Assembly (NCBI RefSeq): GCF_016889705.1
Contig: NZ_CP069526.1
Location: forward strand, 6,014,001 to 6,078,000
Direction of reading: 5' to 3'
From: Amycolatopsis sp. FDAARGOS 1241
GTDB taxonomy: Bacteria; Actinomycetota; Actinomycetes; Mycobacteriales; Pseudonocardiaceae
Length of the DNA stretch: 64,000 nucleotides
Under the pieces are notes generated by a model that had not been told where the DNA came from, searched no databases, and saw only the letters and a program-made list of their open reading frames with translations. A program made the translations under genes and the position numbers. Positions 16,910-25,245 of the stretch are shown here, piece by piece. The stretch's first letter is position 1, and each line of letters starts with the position of its first letter.

Positions 16910-17500
16910 CTAAGCGGGCTGGTTCGCCTGCTCGCGTTTCCCCCACCGCCGCAACCGGAAAGCCAGCACGACGAGCATGATCCCGTACACCAGCGCGTAA
17001 ATGCCGACGAGCAGGGCGATCCCGTACGCCCCCGCGATCGGGTGGAACAGCACCAGCACGCCCGCGATCACGGACACCACACCGGCGAAGACGAGGAACC
17101 CCTCGCCCGTGATCTGCTTGCGCAACCGGATCGCGGCGACGATCTCGGCGACGCCCGTGACCACCGCCCACGCGCCGACGACGATCGCCAGCACGAGGAT
17201 CGTCACGCCCGGCCACACGAGCGCCACCACACCGGCGGCCAGCCCGAGCACACCGAACAACGCGTACGCGGCCCGGTGCATCCCATCGCCGGGCCGGAAC
17301 GCTTGCATGAACGCGCCCACCGCGTCGACGAGCGCGTAGATGCCGAAGACGAACGCCAGCGCCAGCGCCGTGACCCCGGGCCAGAGCAGCGCGATGATGC
17401 CGAACACCACCGCGAACCCCCCGCGCGCGAGAACCCATCCCCACGTCTGCCGCGGATCCAGTACGGCACTGCCCAGAGGAGTGACTACGTATCCGGGCAT
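16910..17500 (-). CDS. HdeD-family membrane protein (DUF308)
   Basis: A 196-residue protein with six hydrophobic helices arranged as three repeated pairs, each marked by a WPG turn (ALLWPGVTALALAFVFGIY, VALVWPGVTILVLAIVVG) and by FHPIAGAYGIALLVGIYAL. This is the HdeD acid-resistance membrane family (DUF308), known in E. coli for a role at low pH; in actinobacteria the role is not established. ATG 17500 follows GGAGG by 4 nt. The product sits in the cytoplasmic membrane. Confidence 0.8.
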   Translation of the reverse strand: MPGYVVTPLGSAVLDPRQTWGWVLARGGFAVVFGIIALLWPGVTALALAFVFGIYALVDAVGAFMQAFRPGDGMHRAAYALFGVLGLAAGVVALVWPGVTILVLAIVVGAWAVVTGVAEIVAAIRLRKQITGEGFLVFAGVVSVIAGVLVLFHPIAGAYGIALLVGIYALVYGIMLVVLAFRLRRWGKREQANQPA

Positions 17501-17609
17501 GACGCCTCCCTGACGCGATGCTGACCAGGGAAAACGTTAGCAGCGCAGGAAGATCGAAGCACGGTCACTTCGTTCACCCGATCGATGAACGAAGCGTCCG
17601 AAGAGGACG

Positions 17610-18731
17610 TCAGAAGCTCACCGGCAGCGCCGCGAGCCGCCACGTGCCGGGGTCCGGTGCGCGCCGGACGTCTCCCAAGCGCAGCGAAGGGAACCTCCGC
17701 AGCAGCCCCCGCAACGCGACCTCCGATTCGACCCGGGCGAGCGCCGCGCCGAGGCAGAAGTGCGGCCCGTGCGCGAACCCGAGGTGCCCGCTCGCCGCGC
17801 GGCGGACATCGAGGCGCTCGGGGTCGGCGAACACGCGCGGGTCGCGGTTGGCCGCGGCGATGGCGGCCGACACGGGTTCGCCCGCGCGGATCGCGATGCC
17901 GTGCAGGTCGAGGTCCTCGGTGGCCTGCCGCGGGATCGTCAGCAGCTGCGGTCCGCACCAGCGCATCAGCTCGTCGATCGCGCCGGGCCACACCTCGGGT
18001 TCGGCGGTCAGCACGGCGAGCTCGTCCGGGTGCGTCAGCAGCGCTGCCACGGCGTTGGCGATGAAGTTCGCGGGCGTCTGCCCGGCGAGCACGAGCTGCC
18101 AGACCAGCGTGACGAGCTCCGCCTCCGCCAGCCCCTCGGTTCCGGCGAGCAGCTCCAGGAACTCGCTCGCGGGCGGGGAGGTCAGGCCGCGGGCGCCGTC
18201 GATGATGCCGGGCACGGCGGCGGAGAACCCCGCGCCCGAGCCGCCGACCACGTTCTGCCCGTACTCGTGCCAGCGTGGCCGGTCGGCCTCCGGCACGCCG
18301 ACGAGCTCGCAGATCACCTCCATCGGCAACGGCTGTGCGAAGCCGGTGAGCAGGTCTTCCGGCTGGTTGTCGAGCAGGCGCTCGACGATGGGCTCGATCC
18401 GGGAGCGGAATTCCGCCGCGCGACGGGCCGTGAACGCGGGTGCGAGGAGCCGGCGCAGCCGCTGGTGTTCGGCGCCCTCCATCTCCTGCATGGTCCGCAG
18501 GTACGGGCGGCAGTGCGCGGGTACGTCGAGCCGCTGGTAGCTGCCGGGGCCGAGCGCGAACCGCGGGTCGGTGAGCAGCTCGCGGGCGTCGGCGTGCCGG
18601 GTCAGCACCCACAGCGGGCCGAAGCCGGGACCGACGAGCTTGGCGACGGGCCCTTGCTCGCGGGCGGCATTGTAGACCGCGAACGGGTCGCGGTGCACGG
18701 CGGGGTCGGTCAGGTCGATCTCGGGGACCAT
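17610..18731 (-). CDS. Cytochrome P450
   Basis: A 373-residue soluble bacterial P450. The heme-thiolate loop is GFAHGPHFCLGAALARVE, the C-helix has EGAEHQRLRRLLAPAFT, and the K-helix ExxR is in DELMRW. The I-helix reads LVLAGQTPANFIAN, so the usual acid-alcohol pair (E/D-T) used for oxygen activation is replaced by T-P. It is divergent from a long TetR-type regulator with only 90 bp between the starts, which suggests direct control. ATG 18731 follows GGAGGA. No ferredoxin or reductase gene adjoins it, so redox partners must come from elsewhere. The substrate is unknown. Confidence 0.9.
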   Translation of the reverse strand: MVPEIDLTDPAVHRDPFAVYNAAREQGPVAKLVGPGFGPLWVLTRHADARELLTDPRFALGPGSYQRLDVPAHCRPYLRTMQEMEGAEHQRLRRLLAPAFTARRAAEFRSRIEPIVERLLDNQPEDLLTGFAQPLPMEVICELVGVPEADRPRWHEYGQNVVGGSGAGFSAAVPGIIDGARGLTSPPASEFLELLAGTEGLAEAELVTLVWQLVLAGQTPANFIANAVAALLTHPDELAVLTAEPEVWPGAIDELMRWCGPQLLTIPRQATEDLDLHGIAIRAGEPVSAAIAAANRDPRVFADPERLDVRRAASGHLGFAHGPHFCLGAALARVESEVALRGLLRRFPSLRLGDVRRAPDPGTWRLAALPVSF

Positions 18732-18821
18732 GGGGTCCTCCTCACTCGGATGTTCTTGTCAGATGGTCACATCATATGGGTGCGGGCGCTATCGTGACCG
18801 GCACCGAGCACGAGGAGGACG

Positions 18822-19871
18822 ATGGCCCGGCTGAGCAGGGCGGAAGCGCAGGAGCGCAACCGGGCGAAGGTGCTCGGCGCCGCGCGCGACGAGTTCACCG
18901 AACGCGGCTTCCGCGACGCGAAGATCGACGTGATCGCCGAACGGGCCGAGCTGACGCGCGGCGCGGTCTACTCGAACTTCCCCGGCAAGCGCGCGCTGTA
19001 CTTCGCCGTGCTGGCGGAGGAGGCCGAGCGCGTGGCGGCCGGGCCGGCCGGTGACCCGGGGCTCACCCCCGGTGAAGCGCTGGGCGCGCTGGCCCGCGCG
19101 TGGGTCGCGCGCCTACCGCTCGCCACCGACCCCGGGTCACGTCTCGGCGTGGACCTGGTGCCGGAGATCCTGGCCGACGAGCTCACCCACCGCCCGTACG
19201 CGCAACTGATGCGCTTCGAGGCGATCGTCCTCGGCCTCGCGCTCGAGCGGCTCGCCCCCGCGGCGGGCCGGCTCGTGCGCGTTGCCGAACTGGCGCTCAC
19301 GACGTTGCACGGCGCGAGCCGGCTCGCGGCCGCCGCGCCGGGATTCGGCGAGCCGTTCAACGTGGTGCGCTCGTGCGAGTCGCTGCCCTCGCTCGGGCTG
19401 GCCGACACCTGGCCCGACGTACCGCCGATCGTGGCGCAGCCCCGGCCGGTGGACGAGCCGTGGGTGCCGCCGGCCGCGTTCGACTCGCTGCACGGCAGGC
19501 CGGCGCCCTTGACCGGCGACGGCGTGATCGCGGTCCTCGGCCTGCACCGGCTGTCGGCCGTGGAGGAAGCCGTGCGGGCCGCACCGCCGGACGCCACGGT
19601 GACCGTCGCCGTCGTCACGGGCTCGGCGCCCGAGCTGGCACCGCTGACGCACCTCGTGCTGGCCGAAGTGCGCGGCCACCTGCGCCAGTCGTTCCCCGCG
19701 CCGGCGTGGCCCCGCCTCCAGGTCGTCCGCGACGACGCCGGCGCCCTCGCGTCCGCCGCCGGCGTCTCCGCCGTGAGCGACGCGACGGAAACGGCGGTGC
19801 GCGTGAGAACCGGGCGCGTCGTCCTGCGCGCCGAGGGCTTCGGGGCGTGCCACGCCGCTGCGGCGGGCTGA
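18822..19871 (+). CDS. TetR-family regulator with a redoxin-like C-terminal extension
   Basis: A 349-residue protein, much longer than the usual 190-230. Residues 10-60 are the TetR helix-turn-helix (AARDEFTERGFRDAKIDVIA, ELTRGAVYSNFPGKRALYFA). Residues 65-190 are the helical ligand domain. From about residue 215 the sequence turns alternating alpha/beta: GDGVIAVLGLHRLSAVEEAV, ATVTVAVVTGSAPELA and LQVVRDDAGALASAAGV, ending VRTGRVVLRAEGFG. The D-x-x-G-A-L-A-x-x-x-G-V and GRVVLRAEG blocks look like the second half of a peroxiredoxin/TlpA fold, but no CxxC is present. It is divergent from the P450 gene and probably represses it. Confidence 0.8.
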   Translation: MARLSRAEAQERNRAKVLGAARDEFTERGFRDAKIDVIAERAELTRGAVYSNFPGKRALYFAVLAEEAERVAAGPAGDPGLTPGEALGALARAWVARLPLATDPGSRLGVDLVPEILADELTHRPYAQLMRFEAIVLGLALERLAPAAGRLVRVAELALTTLHGASRLAAAAPGFGEPFNVVRSCESLPSLGLADTWPDVPPIVAQPRPVDEPWVPPAAFDSLHGRPAPLTGDGVIAVLGLHRLSAVEEAVRAAPPDATVTVAVVTGSAPELAPLTHLVLAEVRGHLRQSFPAPAWPRLQVVRDDAGALASAAGVSAVSDATETAVRVRTGRVVLRAEGFGACHAAAAG

Positions 19872-19936
19872 GTTCGGGGCACTCTGCTGCCCGTTCGTAC
19901 GCGTCTCTTCACGCAACGGCTGAAGGAGCGGACAGC

Positions 19937-20275
19937 GTGCTCACCCCATTCCTGGCCGGCGCCCTGCTGACCACAGCTCTGTCCGCGCCGGCCTTTGTCC
20001 CGACCGGGCGCCGTCGGCTGGTCCCTGGCGCCCTCGGGGCCGCCGCGGGCGGTTGGATCGACGTTGAAAACCATGCCGCGCAAGGCAACGGCCCCTCCGG
20101 CCCCGTCACGTACACCGCCACTTTCCCTTGCACCGACGGCCGCGTGGCAACGGCGACATTCACGGTCACCGGGCCCACCTCGCCGCCTTCTTCATCCGCC
20201 GCCCTGCGCCGCACCCACCGAAACCCGCACACCGGCGGCGCCCGCGCCCCAGGTGAAGGTCCTGCCGGCGGGTGA
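19937..20275 (+). CDS. Small exported protein, possibly frameshifted
   Basis: From GTG 19937 (ribosome site GAAGGAGCGG) a 112-residue frame starts with a signal-peptide-like segment (LTPFLAGALLTTALSAPAFV) and a short beta-rich part (PVTYTATFPCTDGRVATATF). In another frame the DNA immediately beyond reads PAAPAPQVKVLPAGEPQTGA, which resembles the proline-rich C-terminus with a P-x-G-x-P-x-T-G motif seen in small actinobacterial wall proteins. A frameshift near 20190-20230 would join the two. No family name can be given, and it could be a relic. Confidence 0.4.
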   Translation: MLTPFLAGALLTTALSAPAFVPTGRRRLVPGALGAAAGGWIDVENHAAQGNGPSGPVTYTATFPCTDGRVATATFTVTGPTSPPSSSAALRRTHRNPHTGGARAPGEGPAGG

Positions 20276-20343
20276 ACCCCAGACGGGCGCGGGAAATCTG
20301 GCGACTTCGTTCGTGAAGCTGGTGTCCACTGAGGACAATTACC

Positions 20344-20814
20344 TCACCAGGCGGAGTCGGACCGTACGCCGCGGTCGTACCAGTCGTCGTCGGTGGGTGG
20401 GGTGGAGGGGGCGGGTGGGGGTGGGGCGTCGGAGGAGCGGTTGCGGACGTACGCGCCGTCCGGGGAGGGCAAGTCGTCGGCAGGCGGTGCATCGGCAGGC
20501 GGTGCATCGGCAGGCGCGGCGGTCACCGGCGAGAAGCCGGCCCGCCACCGCAGCCGGTCCATGACGTAGCCGGCCGTACCCAGCGGGGCGAGCAACGCCG
20601 CCGTTCGCTGGGCTGATTCGCGTTGCGCCGCCGCGTAGGTCGCCAGCACCGAGGCCGCCAGTTCGGCGGGCGAGAGGCCGGCCACGGCGTCCGAGAGGTG
20701 CAAGCGGGTCAGGACGCCGTCCGTGTTGACCGTCGCCGTGACCGTGCCGTCGGGGGAGGTGGCGTCCACCGACAGCGCGGTCAGGGCGGCGACCAGGGAA
20801 TCGCGGTCGGTCAC
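20344..20814 (-). CDS. YbaB/EbfC-like protein of a type VII-like cassette
   Basis: A 156-residue protein whose first 100 residues resemble YbaB/EbfC nucleoid-associated proteins as found beside WXG100 genes in actinobacteria: GTVTATVNTDGVLTRLHL, SPAELAASVLATYAAAQRES. The C-terminal 60 residues are low-complexity and rich in proline and aspartate, with a short repeat (PADAPPADAPPADD) matching the 12-nt DNA repeat around 20485-20515. GTG 20814 begins 1 nt after the preceding gene stop. Its role in these cassettes is unknown. Confidence 0.7.
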   Translation of the reverse strand: MTDRDSLVAALTALSVDATSPDGTVTATVNTDGVLTRLHLSDAVAGLSPAELAASVLATYAAAQRESAQRTAALLAPLGTAGYVMDRLRWRAGFSPVTAAPADAPPADAPPADDLPSPDGAYVRNRSSDAPPPPAPSTPPTDDDWYDRGVRSDSAW

Positions 20815-20815
20815 G

Positions 20816-21847
20816 TCAGTCGAGCCGGGACGGGGTCATCGGGCGCGACAGGCCGCCGTCCGGGGCGATGTCGACGTTCTCGCGGCGGGCGTTGTCCTCG
20901 GTGCGCTTCGAGGTGTGTGTGGTCTCGAACGCATCCGGGTCGAAGGTCGCGCCGGGGCTGACGTCAGGCGGGGTCGGGATTTCGGGCAGTGCGTCGGCCT
21001 TTTCGCGGATCTTCGCGACGAGGTCGCCGGTCGAGTCGTGCATGGCCGTGCGCAGCTTGTCGACGTTGTCGAAGAAGCTCTGGTAGATGTCGTTGGCGTT
21101 GTCACCCTCGATGCGAGCCGTGCCCTCGGCGACGACTTCGCTGAGGCCCGCGCCGGCACCGGCCACCGCGGCCTGCGTGCCCGCCGCCGCCAGCGTGATC
21201 TCCACGCCCGCCGCGGCCGGGGTCGCGACGGCGGCGAGCAAGCCGATCAGCGCGGCGCTGAAGGCGGTGGTCATCACCTTCGACAGCGAGATCTCCCCCT
21301 CTTTCGCCTTCGCCTCCTGGTACTTCTGCGCCGTGTCCTTGAACGTCGCTGCGAGGTTCGTCAGGTCACGGCGCGCGCCCCACACCGCGTCGCGCGCGGC
21401 GACGACGTCGCTCTCCAGCACGGAGATCTCCGTGGCCATCTGGTCGTAGGTCTCCGACAGCCGGTCGAGGTAAGTTTTCACGTCCTCGGCCGCGTCGCCG
21501 CGCCAGCTGGTCATCAGCTCCTTGGCCCGGCGCAGCTCGGTGATCGAGTGCCGGCCGAGGTTCTTCCAGACGAGCTCGTAGTCGTTGATCATCGCCTGCA
21601 GCCCGTCGCCCTGGTCGGTCAGATCGGCCGACGAGAAGTCGCGGAACACGTCCACGACCTCCTCCTGGCGCTGCCGGTAGATCTCGTCCGTGAGGGCGAA
21701 CGAGAAGTACTCCGCGTAGCGCAGGTACTGCAGCCCGTCGAGCGCGTCGTTCGCGCCGTCGAGCAGATCGTCGCTCACGCCGGAGAGCAGCCCCGTCCGG
21801 TCGTCGTCGGGCGAAGAGGGCTGCAGCCCGAAGTACCCGTCCACCAT
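20816..21847 (-). CDS. WXG100-like helical protein with glycine/alanine-rich hydrophobic region
   Basis: A 343-residue protein. Residues about 70-190 form long amphipathic helices with a WXG-type turn (ELMTSWRGDAAEDVKTYLDR), as in WXG100/PPE-like type VII secretion substrates. A hydrophobic alanine/glycine-rich segment follows (SAALIGLLAAVATPAAAGVE). The C-terminal 60 residues are polar and disordered-looking (RTEDNARRENVDIAPDGG). No toxin domain is visible. ATG 21847 overlaps the stop of the preceding gene by one base (TGATG); a GTG one codon earlier is also possible. With its two neighbours it forms a compact operon. Confidence 0.7.
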   Translation of the reverse strand: MVDGYFGLQPSSPDDDRTGLLSGVSDDLLDGANDALDGLQYLRYAEYFSFALTDEIYRQRQEEVVDVFRDFSSADLTDQGDGLQAMINDYELVWKNLGRHSITELRRAKELMTSWRGDAAEDVKTYLDRLSETYDQMATEISVLESDVVAARDAVWGARRDLTNLAATFKDTAQKYQEAKAKEGEISLSKVMTTAFSAALIGLLAAVATPAAAGVEITLAAAGTQAAVAGAGAGLSEVVAEGTARIEGDNANDIYQSFFDNVDKLRTAMHDSTGDLVAKIREKADALPEIPTPPDVSPGATFDPDAFETTHTSKRTEDNARRENVDIAPDGGLSRPMTPSRLD

Positions 21848-22224
21848 CACGCACCCCAGCCGGGCACGCGGCGCAGGCCGGCCTGCGCGTTCTCGTCCGC
21901 CGCCTCGTAGATCTCGGCCACGCGCTGCAGCGCCACACTCGACTCGTGCGTCGAGTACGCCAGTTTCTCCAGCGCCTCCTGCACCTTCTGCCGGTGGTAC
22001 TCATACGCCGCCGCGACCGAGCGCATCCCGAGCGTGCGGCCGAACGCCGTCGTCGGGCCGCCCCCGAACGGCGTCACCGCGCCGAGGATCGCGTCGACGC
22101 CCGCGGCTTCCGGCACGTCCTCCTTCTTCACCCCGCCGGCGGCCGCGCTCGCGGCGTCACCGGCGTCGGCGACGAACCCGCTCGCCTTGCGCAGGTCGTC
22201 GAGGTCGGTCTCGAAACCGATCAC
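21847..22224 (-). CDS. EspC-like type VII secretion-associated small protein
   Basis: A 125-residue helical protein starting VIGFETDLDDLRKASGF with a later helix EALEKLAYSTHESSVALQRV and ending EIYEAADENAQAGLRRVPGW. Size, helix content and position before a WXG100-like gene fit the EspC/DUF2580 group of ESX-associated proteins. GTG 22224 was chosen because GGGGGA lies 7 nt before it; GTG 22230 is too close to that site. It is the first gene of the three-gene cassette. No ESX core gene (EccC or similar) is in the window. Confidence 0.65.
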   Translation of the reverse strand: MIGFETDLDDLRKASGFVADAGDAASAAAGGVKKEDVPEAAGVDAILGAVTPFGGGPTTAFGRTLGMRSVAAAYEYHRQKVQEALEKLAYSTHESSVALQRVAEIYEAADENAQAGLRRVPGWGA

Positions 22225-22328
22225 TGGCACATCCCCCAATCCACACCGATCCCCACCCCCAGTGGTGAAAGACATCGACGACGCAGACCCCGGTTTCGTT
22301 CAGCCGGACCCGCGTCAAGTGGTCCAGA

Positions 22329-23138
22329 TCACTGTACCGCCACGCGCCGGGGAAGCCACGGGACCACCGGCGACGTGCGCTTCTGGTACTCCGCGTACTC
22401 GGGGTACCGGCCGCGCGTGATGCTCTCGGTGAAGATCGTCGAGCCGACGAACAGCAACGTCAACAACACCGCACCCGCGATCGTCCACGGGACACCGCCG
22501 AACGCGATCGCGCCGAACCCGAAGACCAGCCACCACTGCGCCTGCTCGAAGAAGAAGTTCGGGTGGCGCGAAAACCGGAACAGCCCCGTCTGCAGGAACC
22601 GCGGGTCCGGCACGCGGCCGGCGGCGCTTTCGCGCTTCTTCCACTGGTGGAAGGTCCACTGCTGCTGGTCCGCGACCGTCTCCCCCACCAGGCAAGCGAG
22701 GAAGAGCACCGCGACCACGACGTCGCCCGCGCCGAAGGCCGTGCGGTTCTCCAGCGCGGTCCACGCGGGCAGCGTGATCAGGAGCAGGATCGCGTTCTGG
22801 TAGATCGTGATGAAGAAGAAGTTGAAGACCTGGAACTGCCAGGGCGCCATCTTCCCGCGCAGCACCACCCAGCGGTAGTCCTCACCGCCGCGCGCGTAAC
22901 CGCCCTTGCGGGCGAAGTTGAACGTCAGCCGCGCGCCCCAGAGCACCACGAGGACGAACAACACGTCGAGCCGCGCGTCGGCGAAGCCCGCGAAACCGGC
23001 GAAGATCCCGACGTACGCCACGGGCACCAGCGACCAGATCCGGTCCACCCACGAGTACTCCCGGGTGAGCACCGAAAGCACCCAGCACAGCGCGCAGACA
23101 CCGGCGAAGACCCACAGGCAGACCTGGAACGCGTTCAC
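22329..23138 (-). CDS. DUF1295 membrane enzyme (steroid 5-alpha-reductase/ICMT fold)
   Basis: A 269-residue polytopic protein with about seven helices. Conserved blocks are SWVDRIWSLVPVAY, RLTFNFARKGGYARGGEDYR and FRFSRHPNFFFEQAQWW, with TRGRYPEYAEYQKRTSPVVP at the end. This is the DUF1295 family related to steroid 5-alpha-reductases and isoprenylcysteine methyltransferases, which bind NADPH or S-adenosylmethionine near the C-terminus. Its substrate is unknown. GTG 23138 is the start. The gene diverges from the EXPERA-domain gene with 63 bp between them. Confidence 0.85.
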   Translation of the reverse strand: MNAFQVCLWVFAGVCALCWVLSVLTREYSWVDRIWSLVPVAYVGIFAGFAGFADARLDVLFVLVVLWGARLTFNFARKGGYARGGEDYRWVVLRGKMAPWQFQVFNFFFITIYQNAILLLITLPAWTALENRTAFGAGDVVVAVLFLACLVGETVADQQQWTFHQWKKRESAAGRVPDPRFLQTGLFRFSRHPNFFFEQAQWWLVFGFGAIAFGGVPWTIAGAVLLTLLFVGSTIFTESITRGRYPEYAEYQKRTSPVVPWLPRRVAVQ

Positions 23139-23201
23139 GGGCCCACTCTAACCGGCCACACCGACAGAACCAGGCCTGATCCGTCCGCTTAGGATCGACG
23201 G

Positions 23202-23705
23202 ATGACCACCCCGGCGAACCTGCCGCTGCGCCGACGCGGGATCGATGTCTTCTTCGCGATCGTGTTCGCCGCGTTCACCGTCACCTCGCTCATCAGCGAC
23301 CTCCTGCCCACGGTCGGGGTGGACTTCTCGCGCCCGTCGAGCAACTTCTTCGTCAACTCCAACTACTGGTACGCCCACGACGCCGACGTGCTGTTCATGC
23401 ACCCGCCGGACTGGATGCGGATCGTCACGGGGCTCTCGGCGTTCGTGTACATGCCCTTCTACGTCGTGCTCGTCGCGTGCTTGCTCGCGGGCAAGAACGG
23501 GATCCAGCTCTTCGCCGTGATCTACGCGACGATGATCGTCACGCTCACCGGCGTCGTCGTGTTCGGCGTGGAGTTCTTCGGCGACCCCGCGCTGCGCACG
23601 GACAACCCCGCGAAGTTCCTCGCGTTCAACCTCCCGTATGTGCTCGTGCCGCTGCTCCTGCTGATCCGCATGCGCAAGCCGCTGCCGTTCACGCGCCGGT
23701 TCTGA
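23202..23705 (+). CDS. EXPERA/emopamil-binding-like membrane protein
   Basis: A 167-residue protein with four transmembrane helices. The first holds FFAIVFAAFTVTSLISDLLP, and the loop after it carries NSNYWYAHDADVLFMHPPDW, the acidic/aromatic pattern of the EXPERA domain (EBP, TM6SF, TMEM97). Family members are sterol isomerases or sterol-binding proteins; the bacterial role is not known. The last 17 bp overlap the end of the decayed acyl-CoA synthetase on the other strand. Confidence 0.7.
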   Translation: MTTPANLPLRRRGIDVFFAIVFAAFTVTSLISDLLPTVGVDFSRPSSNFFVNSNYWYAHDADVLFMHPPDWMRIVTGLSAFVYMPFYVVLVACLLAGKNGIQLFAVIYATMIVTLTGVVVFGVEFFGDPALRTDNPAKFLAFNLPYVLVPLLLLIRMRKPLPFTRRF

Positions 23706-24140
23706 CCAGCTCGCGCAGCTGGAACTTCTGGATCTACCCGCTCGCCGCGCGCGGCAGCCCGGCCAGCACCCGAGCCGCTCGGGCCAGTTCTGCTTGGCGA
23801 CGCGCTTGCCCTCGAGGAATTCCCGCGTCGCCTCGAACGTCAGCTCCGCAGCGCCGTCGCGCAGCGTCACGCACGCGCAGGCGCGCTCCTGCAGCGGGTC
23901 CGGCGTCGCGACCACGGCGACGCCCGTCACGTCCGGGTGCTCGTACAGCACGTTCTCCACGTAGGCCACGGGAGTGTTCTCGCCGCCGCGGATGATCGCG
24001 TCCCTGGTGCGGCCACGGATGTTCAGGTACCCGTCGGCGTCGATCGTGGCCAGGTCGCCGGTGTCGAACCAGTCGCCGGCGAAGCTCGCGCGCGTCAGCT
24101 CCGGGCGATCGGCGTAGCCGGCGAACAGGAACGGGCCCGT
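23689..24140 (-). pseudogene. Acyl-CoA synthetase (AMP-binding) C-terminal remnant
   Basis: The minus strand encodes only the last quarter of an AMP-forming acyl-CoA synthetase: FAGYADRPELTRASFAGDWF, TGDLATIDADGYLNIRGRTR and IIRGGENTPVAYVENVLYEH, then EGKRVAKQNWPERL. The frame then shifts, and LAGLPRAASG continues in another frame into a TAG stop at 23736-23734. That stop sits exactly where the catalytic SGK lysine codon should be; after it IQKFQLRELVRTGA runs to a stop at 23689. The N-terminal three quarters are missing. Frameshift, nonsense codon and truncation together make this a clear pseudogene. It abuts a transposase relic. Confidence 0.85.
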
Positions 24141-24309
24141 CAGACCACGACCTCGAACCTGTCGCGCGGCAGGTGCTCGACCAGTGGCCCGTCGTCGCCT
24201 TCGATCCCGGCCCCGGGACACGCTGTGACGGCGCAGCAGGGTGGTGATCGCGGGCACCAGGCTCCACAACCCTCAGGCAGGCCATCTCCGCGAGAGCGAC
24301 TCGCTCAGC

Positions 24310-24480
24310 TCGGCAGTTCTGGTCCAGGCTTGGGCCAGGATTCTTGCGTTGTGGGGGTGGTGGCAGCCGCGTTCGCGGGCCCGGTGGTAGGAGCCACGGG
24401 CACCGGGGTTGGCGCGCATGGTGTTGGGCCCACTCGATGAGCGCGGCTCGGAGCTGTTTGTTCGCGGCCGCGACGGTAGG
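24310..24480 (-). mobile_element. IS110-type transposase C-terminal relic
   Basis: Two frames on the minus strand carry the end of an IS110/IS116/IS902-like transposase. The first is VAAANKQLRAALIEWAQHHA (about 24477-24405); the second is YHRARERGCHHPHNARILAQ followed by AW (about 24402-24312). The second matches the common C-terminal pattern Y-x-x-A-R-x-R-G-x-x-H-P-H-x-x-R-I-L-A-x-A-W. A frameshift separates them and the catalytic N-terminal part is gone. DNA from 24481 to 24643 shows no recognisable gene, and 24141-24309 is also non-coding. No terminal repeats are visible. Confidence 0.6.
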
Positions 24481-24643
24481 TGACGTGATGGGCGCGCCAG
24501 ATCGGCGGGCCCGCAGCGACGCCACCGCCGGGCGGAGATGATCCTCTGGCGCTGCCGGCACGACCACATCCCGGACAACTCCGAACAACTCCGACCGATC
24601 CGGCCCACTCGACAGCCTCCAGCAGAACGCCGCTTTGACGCGC

Positions 24644-25183
24644 TCAGGCCACGACGGCCGGCAGCGTGCCCGGGCACGGGAGGCGCAGCGGGACGGTGTC
24701 GGCGTGGTACTCGAAGTGCCACCACTCGTTGTCGTAGCGGCGGTGGAGGCGGTAGGCCGCGCCGTGGCGTTCGAGCCAGGCCGCGCCTTCGGTGGGCCGG
24801 ACGTCGAGGGCGTAACCGGCGACGTGGCCGGACTCTTCGGGCGGGAGGACGCGCCGGCGCGCCTGTCCGACGGACCCCGTGCGGCGGACCTCCGCGGTGA
24901 ACATCGCGTGCTGCTCGGCGGCGTCGCGGTGACCGGAGGTGAGACCGATGAGCTGGCCGTCGCGCCAGAAGGCTTCGGTCCGCGCCGCGGTGAAGGCTTC
25001 GCGAGCGGCGGGCGTGAGACCGGCGAGGTTCTCCGCCGGGTACCGCAGCGCCAGCGCCCACTGGCACGCGAGGTAATGGGCGCGGCGGGGCGAACACACG
25101 AACGCCACCGGCAGCAAGAGCACCGCGAGCAGGCGGGCGGCCGCCGCGTAGGCCGCGGCACGGGAGCGGAGCAGTTCGATCAT
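24644..25183 (-). CDS. VanY-type D-alanyl-D-alanine carboxypeptidase (peptidase M15)
   Basis: A 179-residue M15B peptidase with one N-terminal hydrophobic anchor or signal segment (ARLLAVLLLPVAFVCSP). Zinc and catalytic motifs are intact: TSGHRD, then SGHVAGYALDV (H and D ligands), then the glutamate in WLERHG and EWWHFEY. The family trims the terminal D-Ala from cell-wall precursors, acting outside the membrane. ATG 25183 lacks a strong ribosome site. The gene diverges from a two-component regulator gene, with a 13-bp dyad between them, so it may be a regulatory target. Confidence 0.85.
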   Translation of the reverse strand: MIELLRSRAAAYAAAARLLAVLLLPVAFVCSPRRAHYLACQWALALRYPAENLAGLTPAAREAFTAARTEAFWRDGQLIGLTSGHRDAAEQHAMFTAEVRRTGSVGQARRRVLPPEESGHVAGYALDVRPTEGAAWLERHGAAYRLHRRYDNEWWHFEYHADTVPLRLPCPGTLPAVVA

Positions 25184-25245
25184 GCCGACCACCGTCGCGG
25201 CCGGATGTCCGCCTCTCGCACACGCCGGGTCCCCGGACCCCGACA

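Noticed and set aside
17610..19871. Possible natural-product gene cluster around the P450
   Set aside because: No polyketide, peptide or terpene synthase, no tailoring partners and no carrier proteins are adjacent. A P450 with its regulator does not make a cluster.
20485..20515. Short tandem repeat suspected as a CRISPR or regulatory array
   Set aside because: It is a 12-nt in-frame repeat encoding PADAPPADAPPADD in the YbaB-like tail; there are no spacers.
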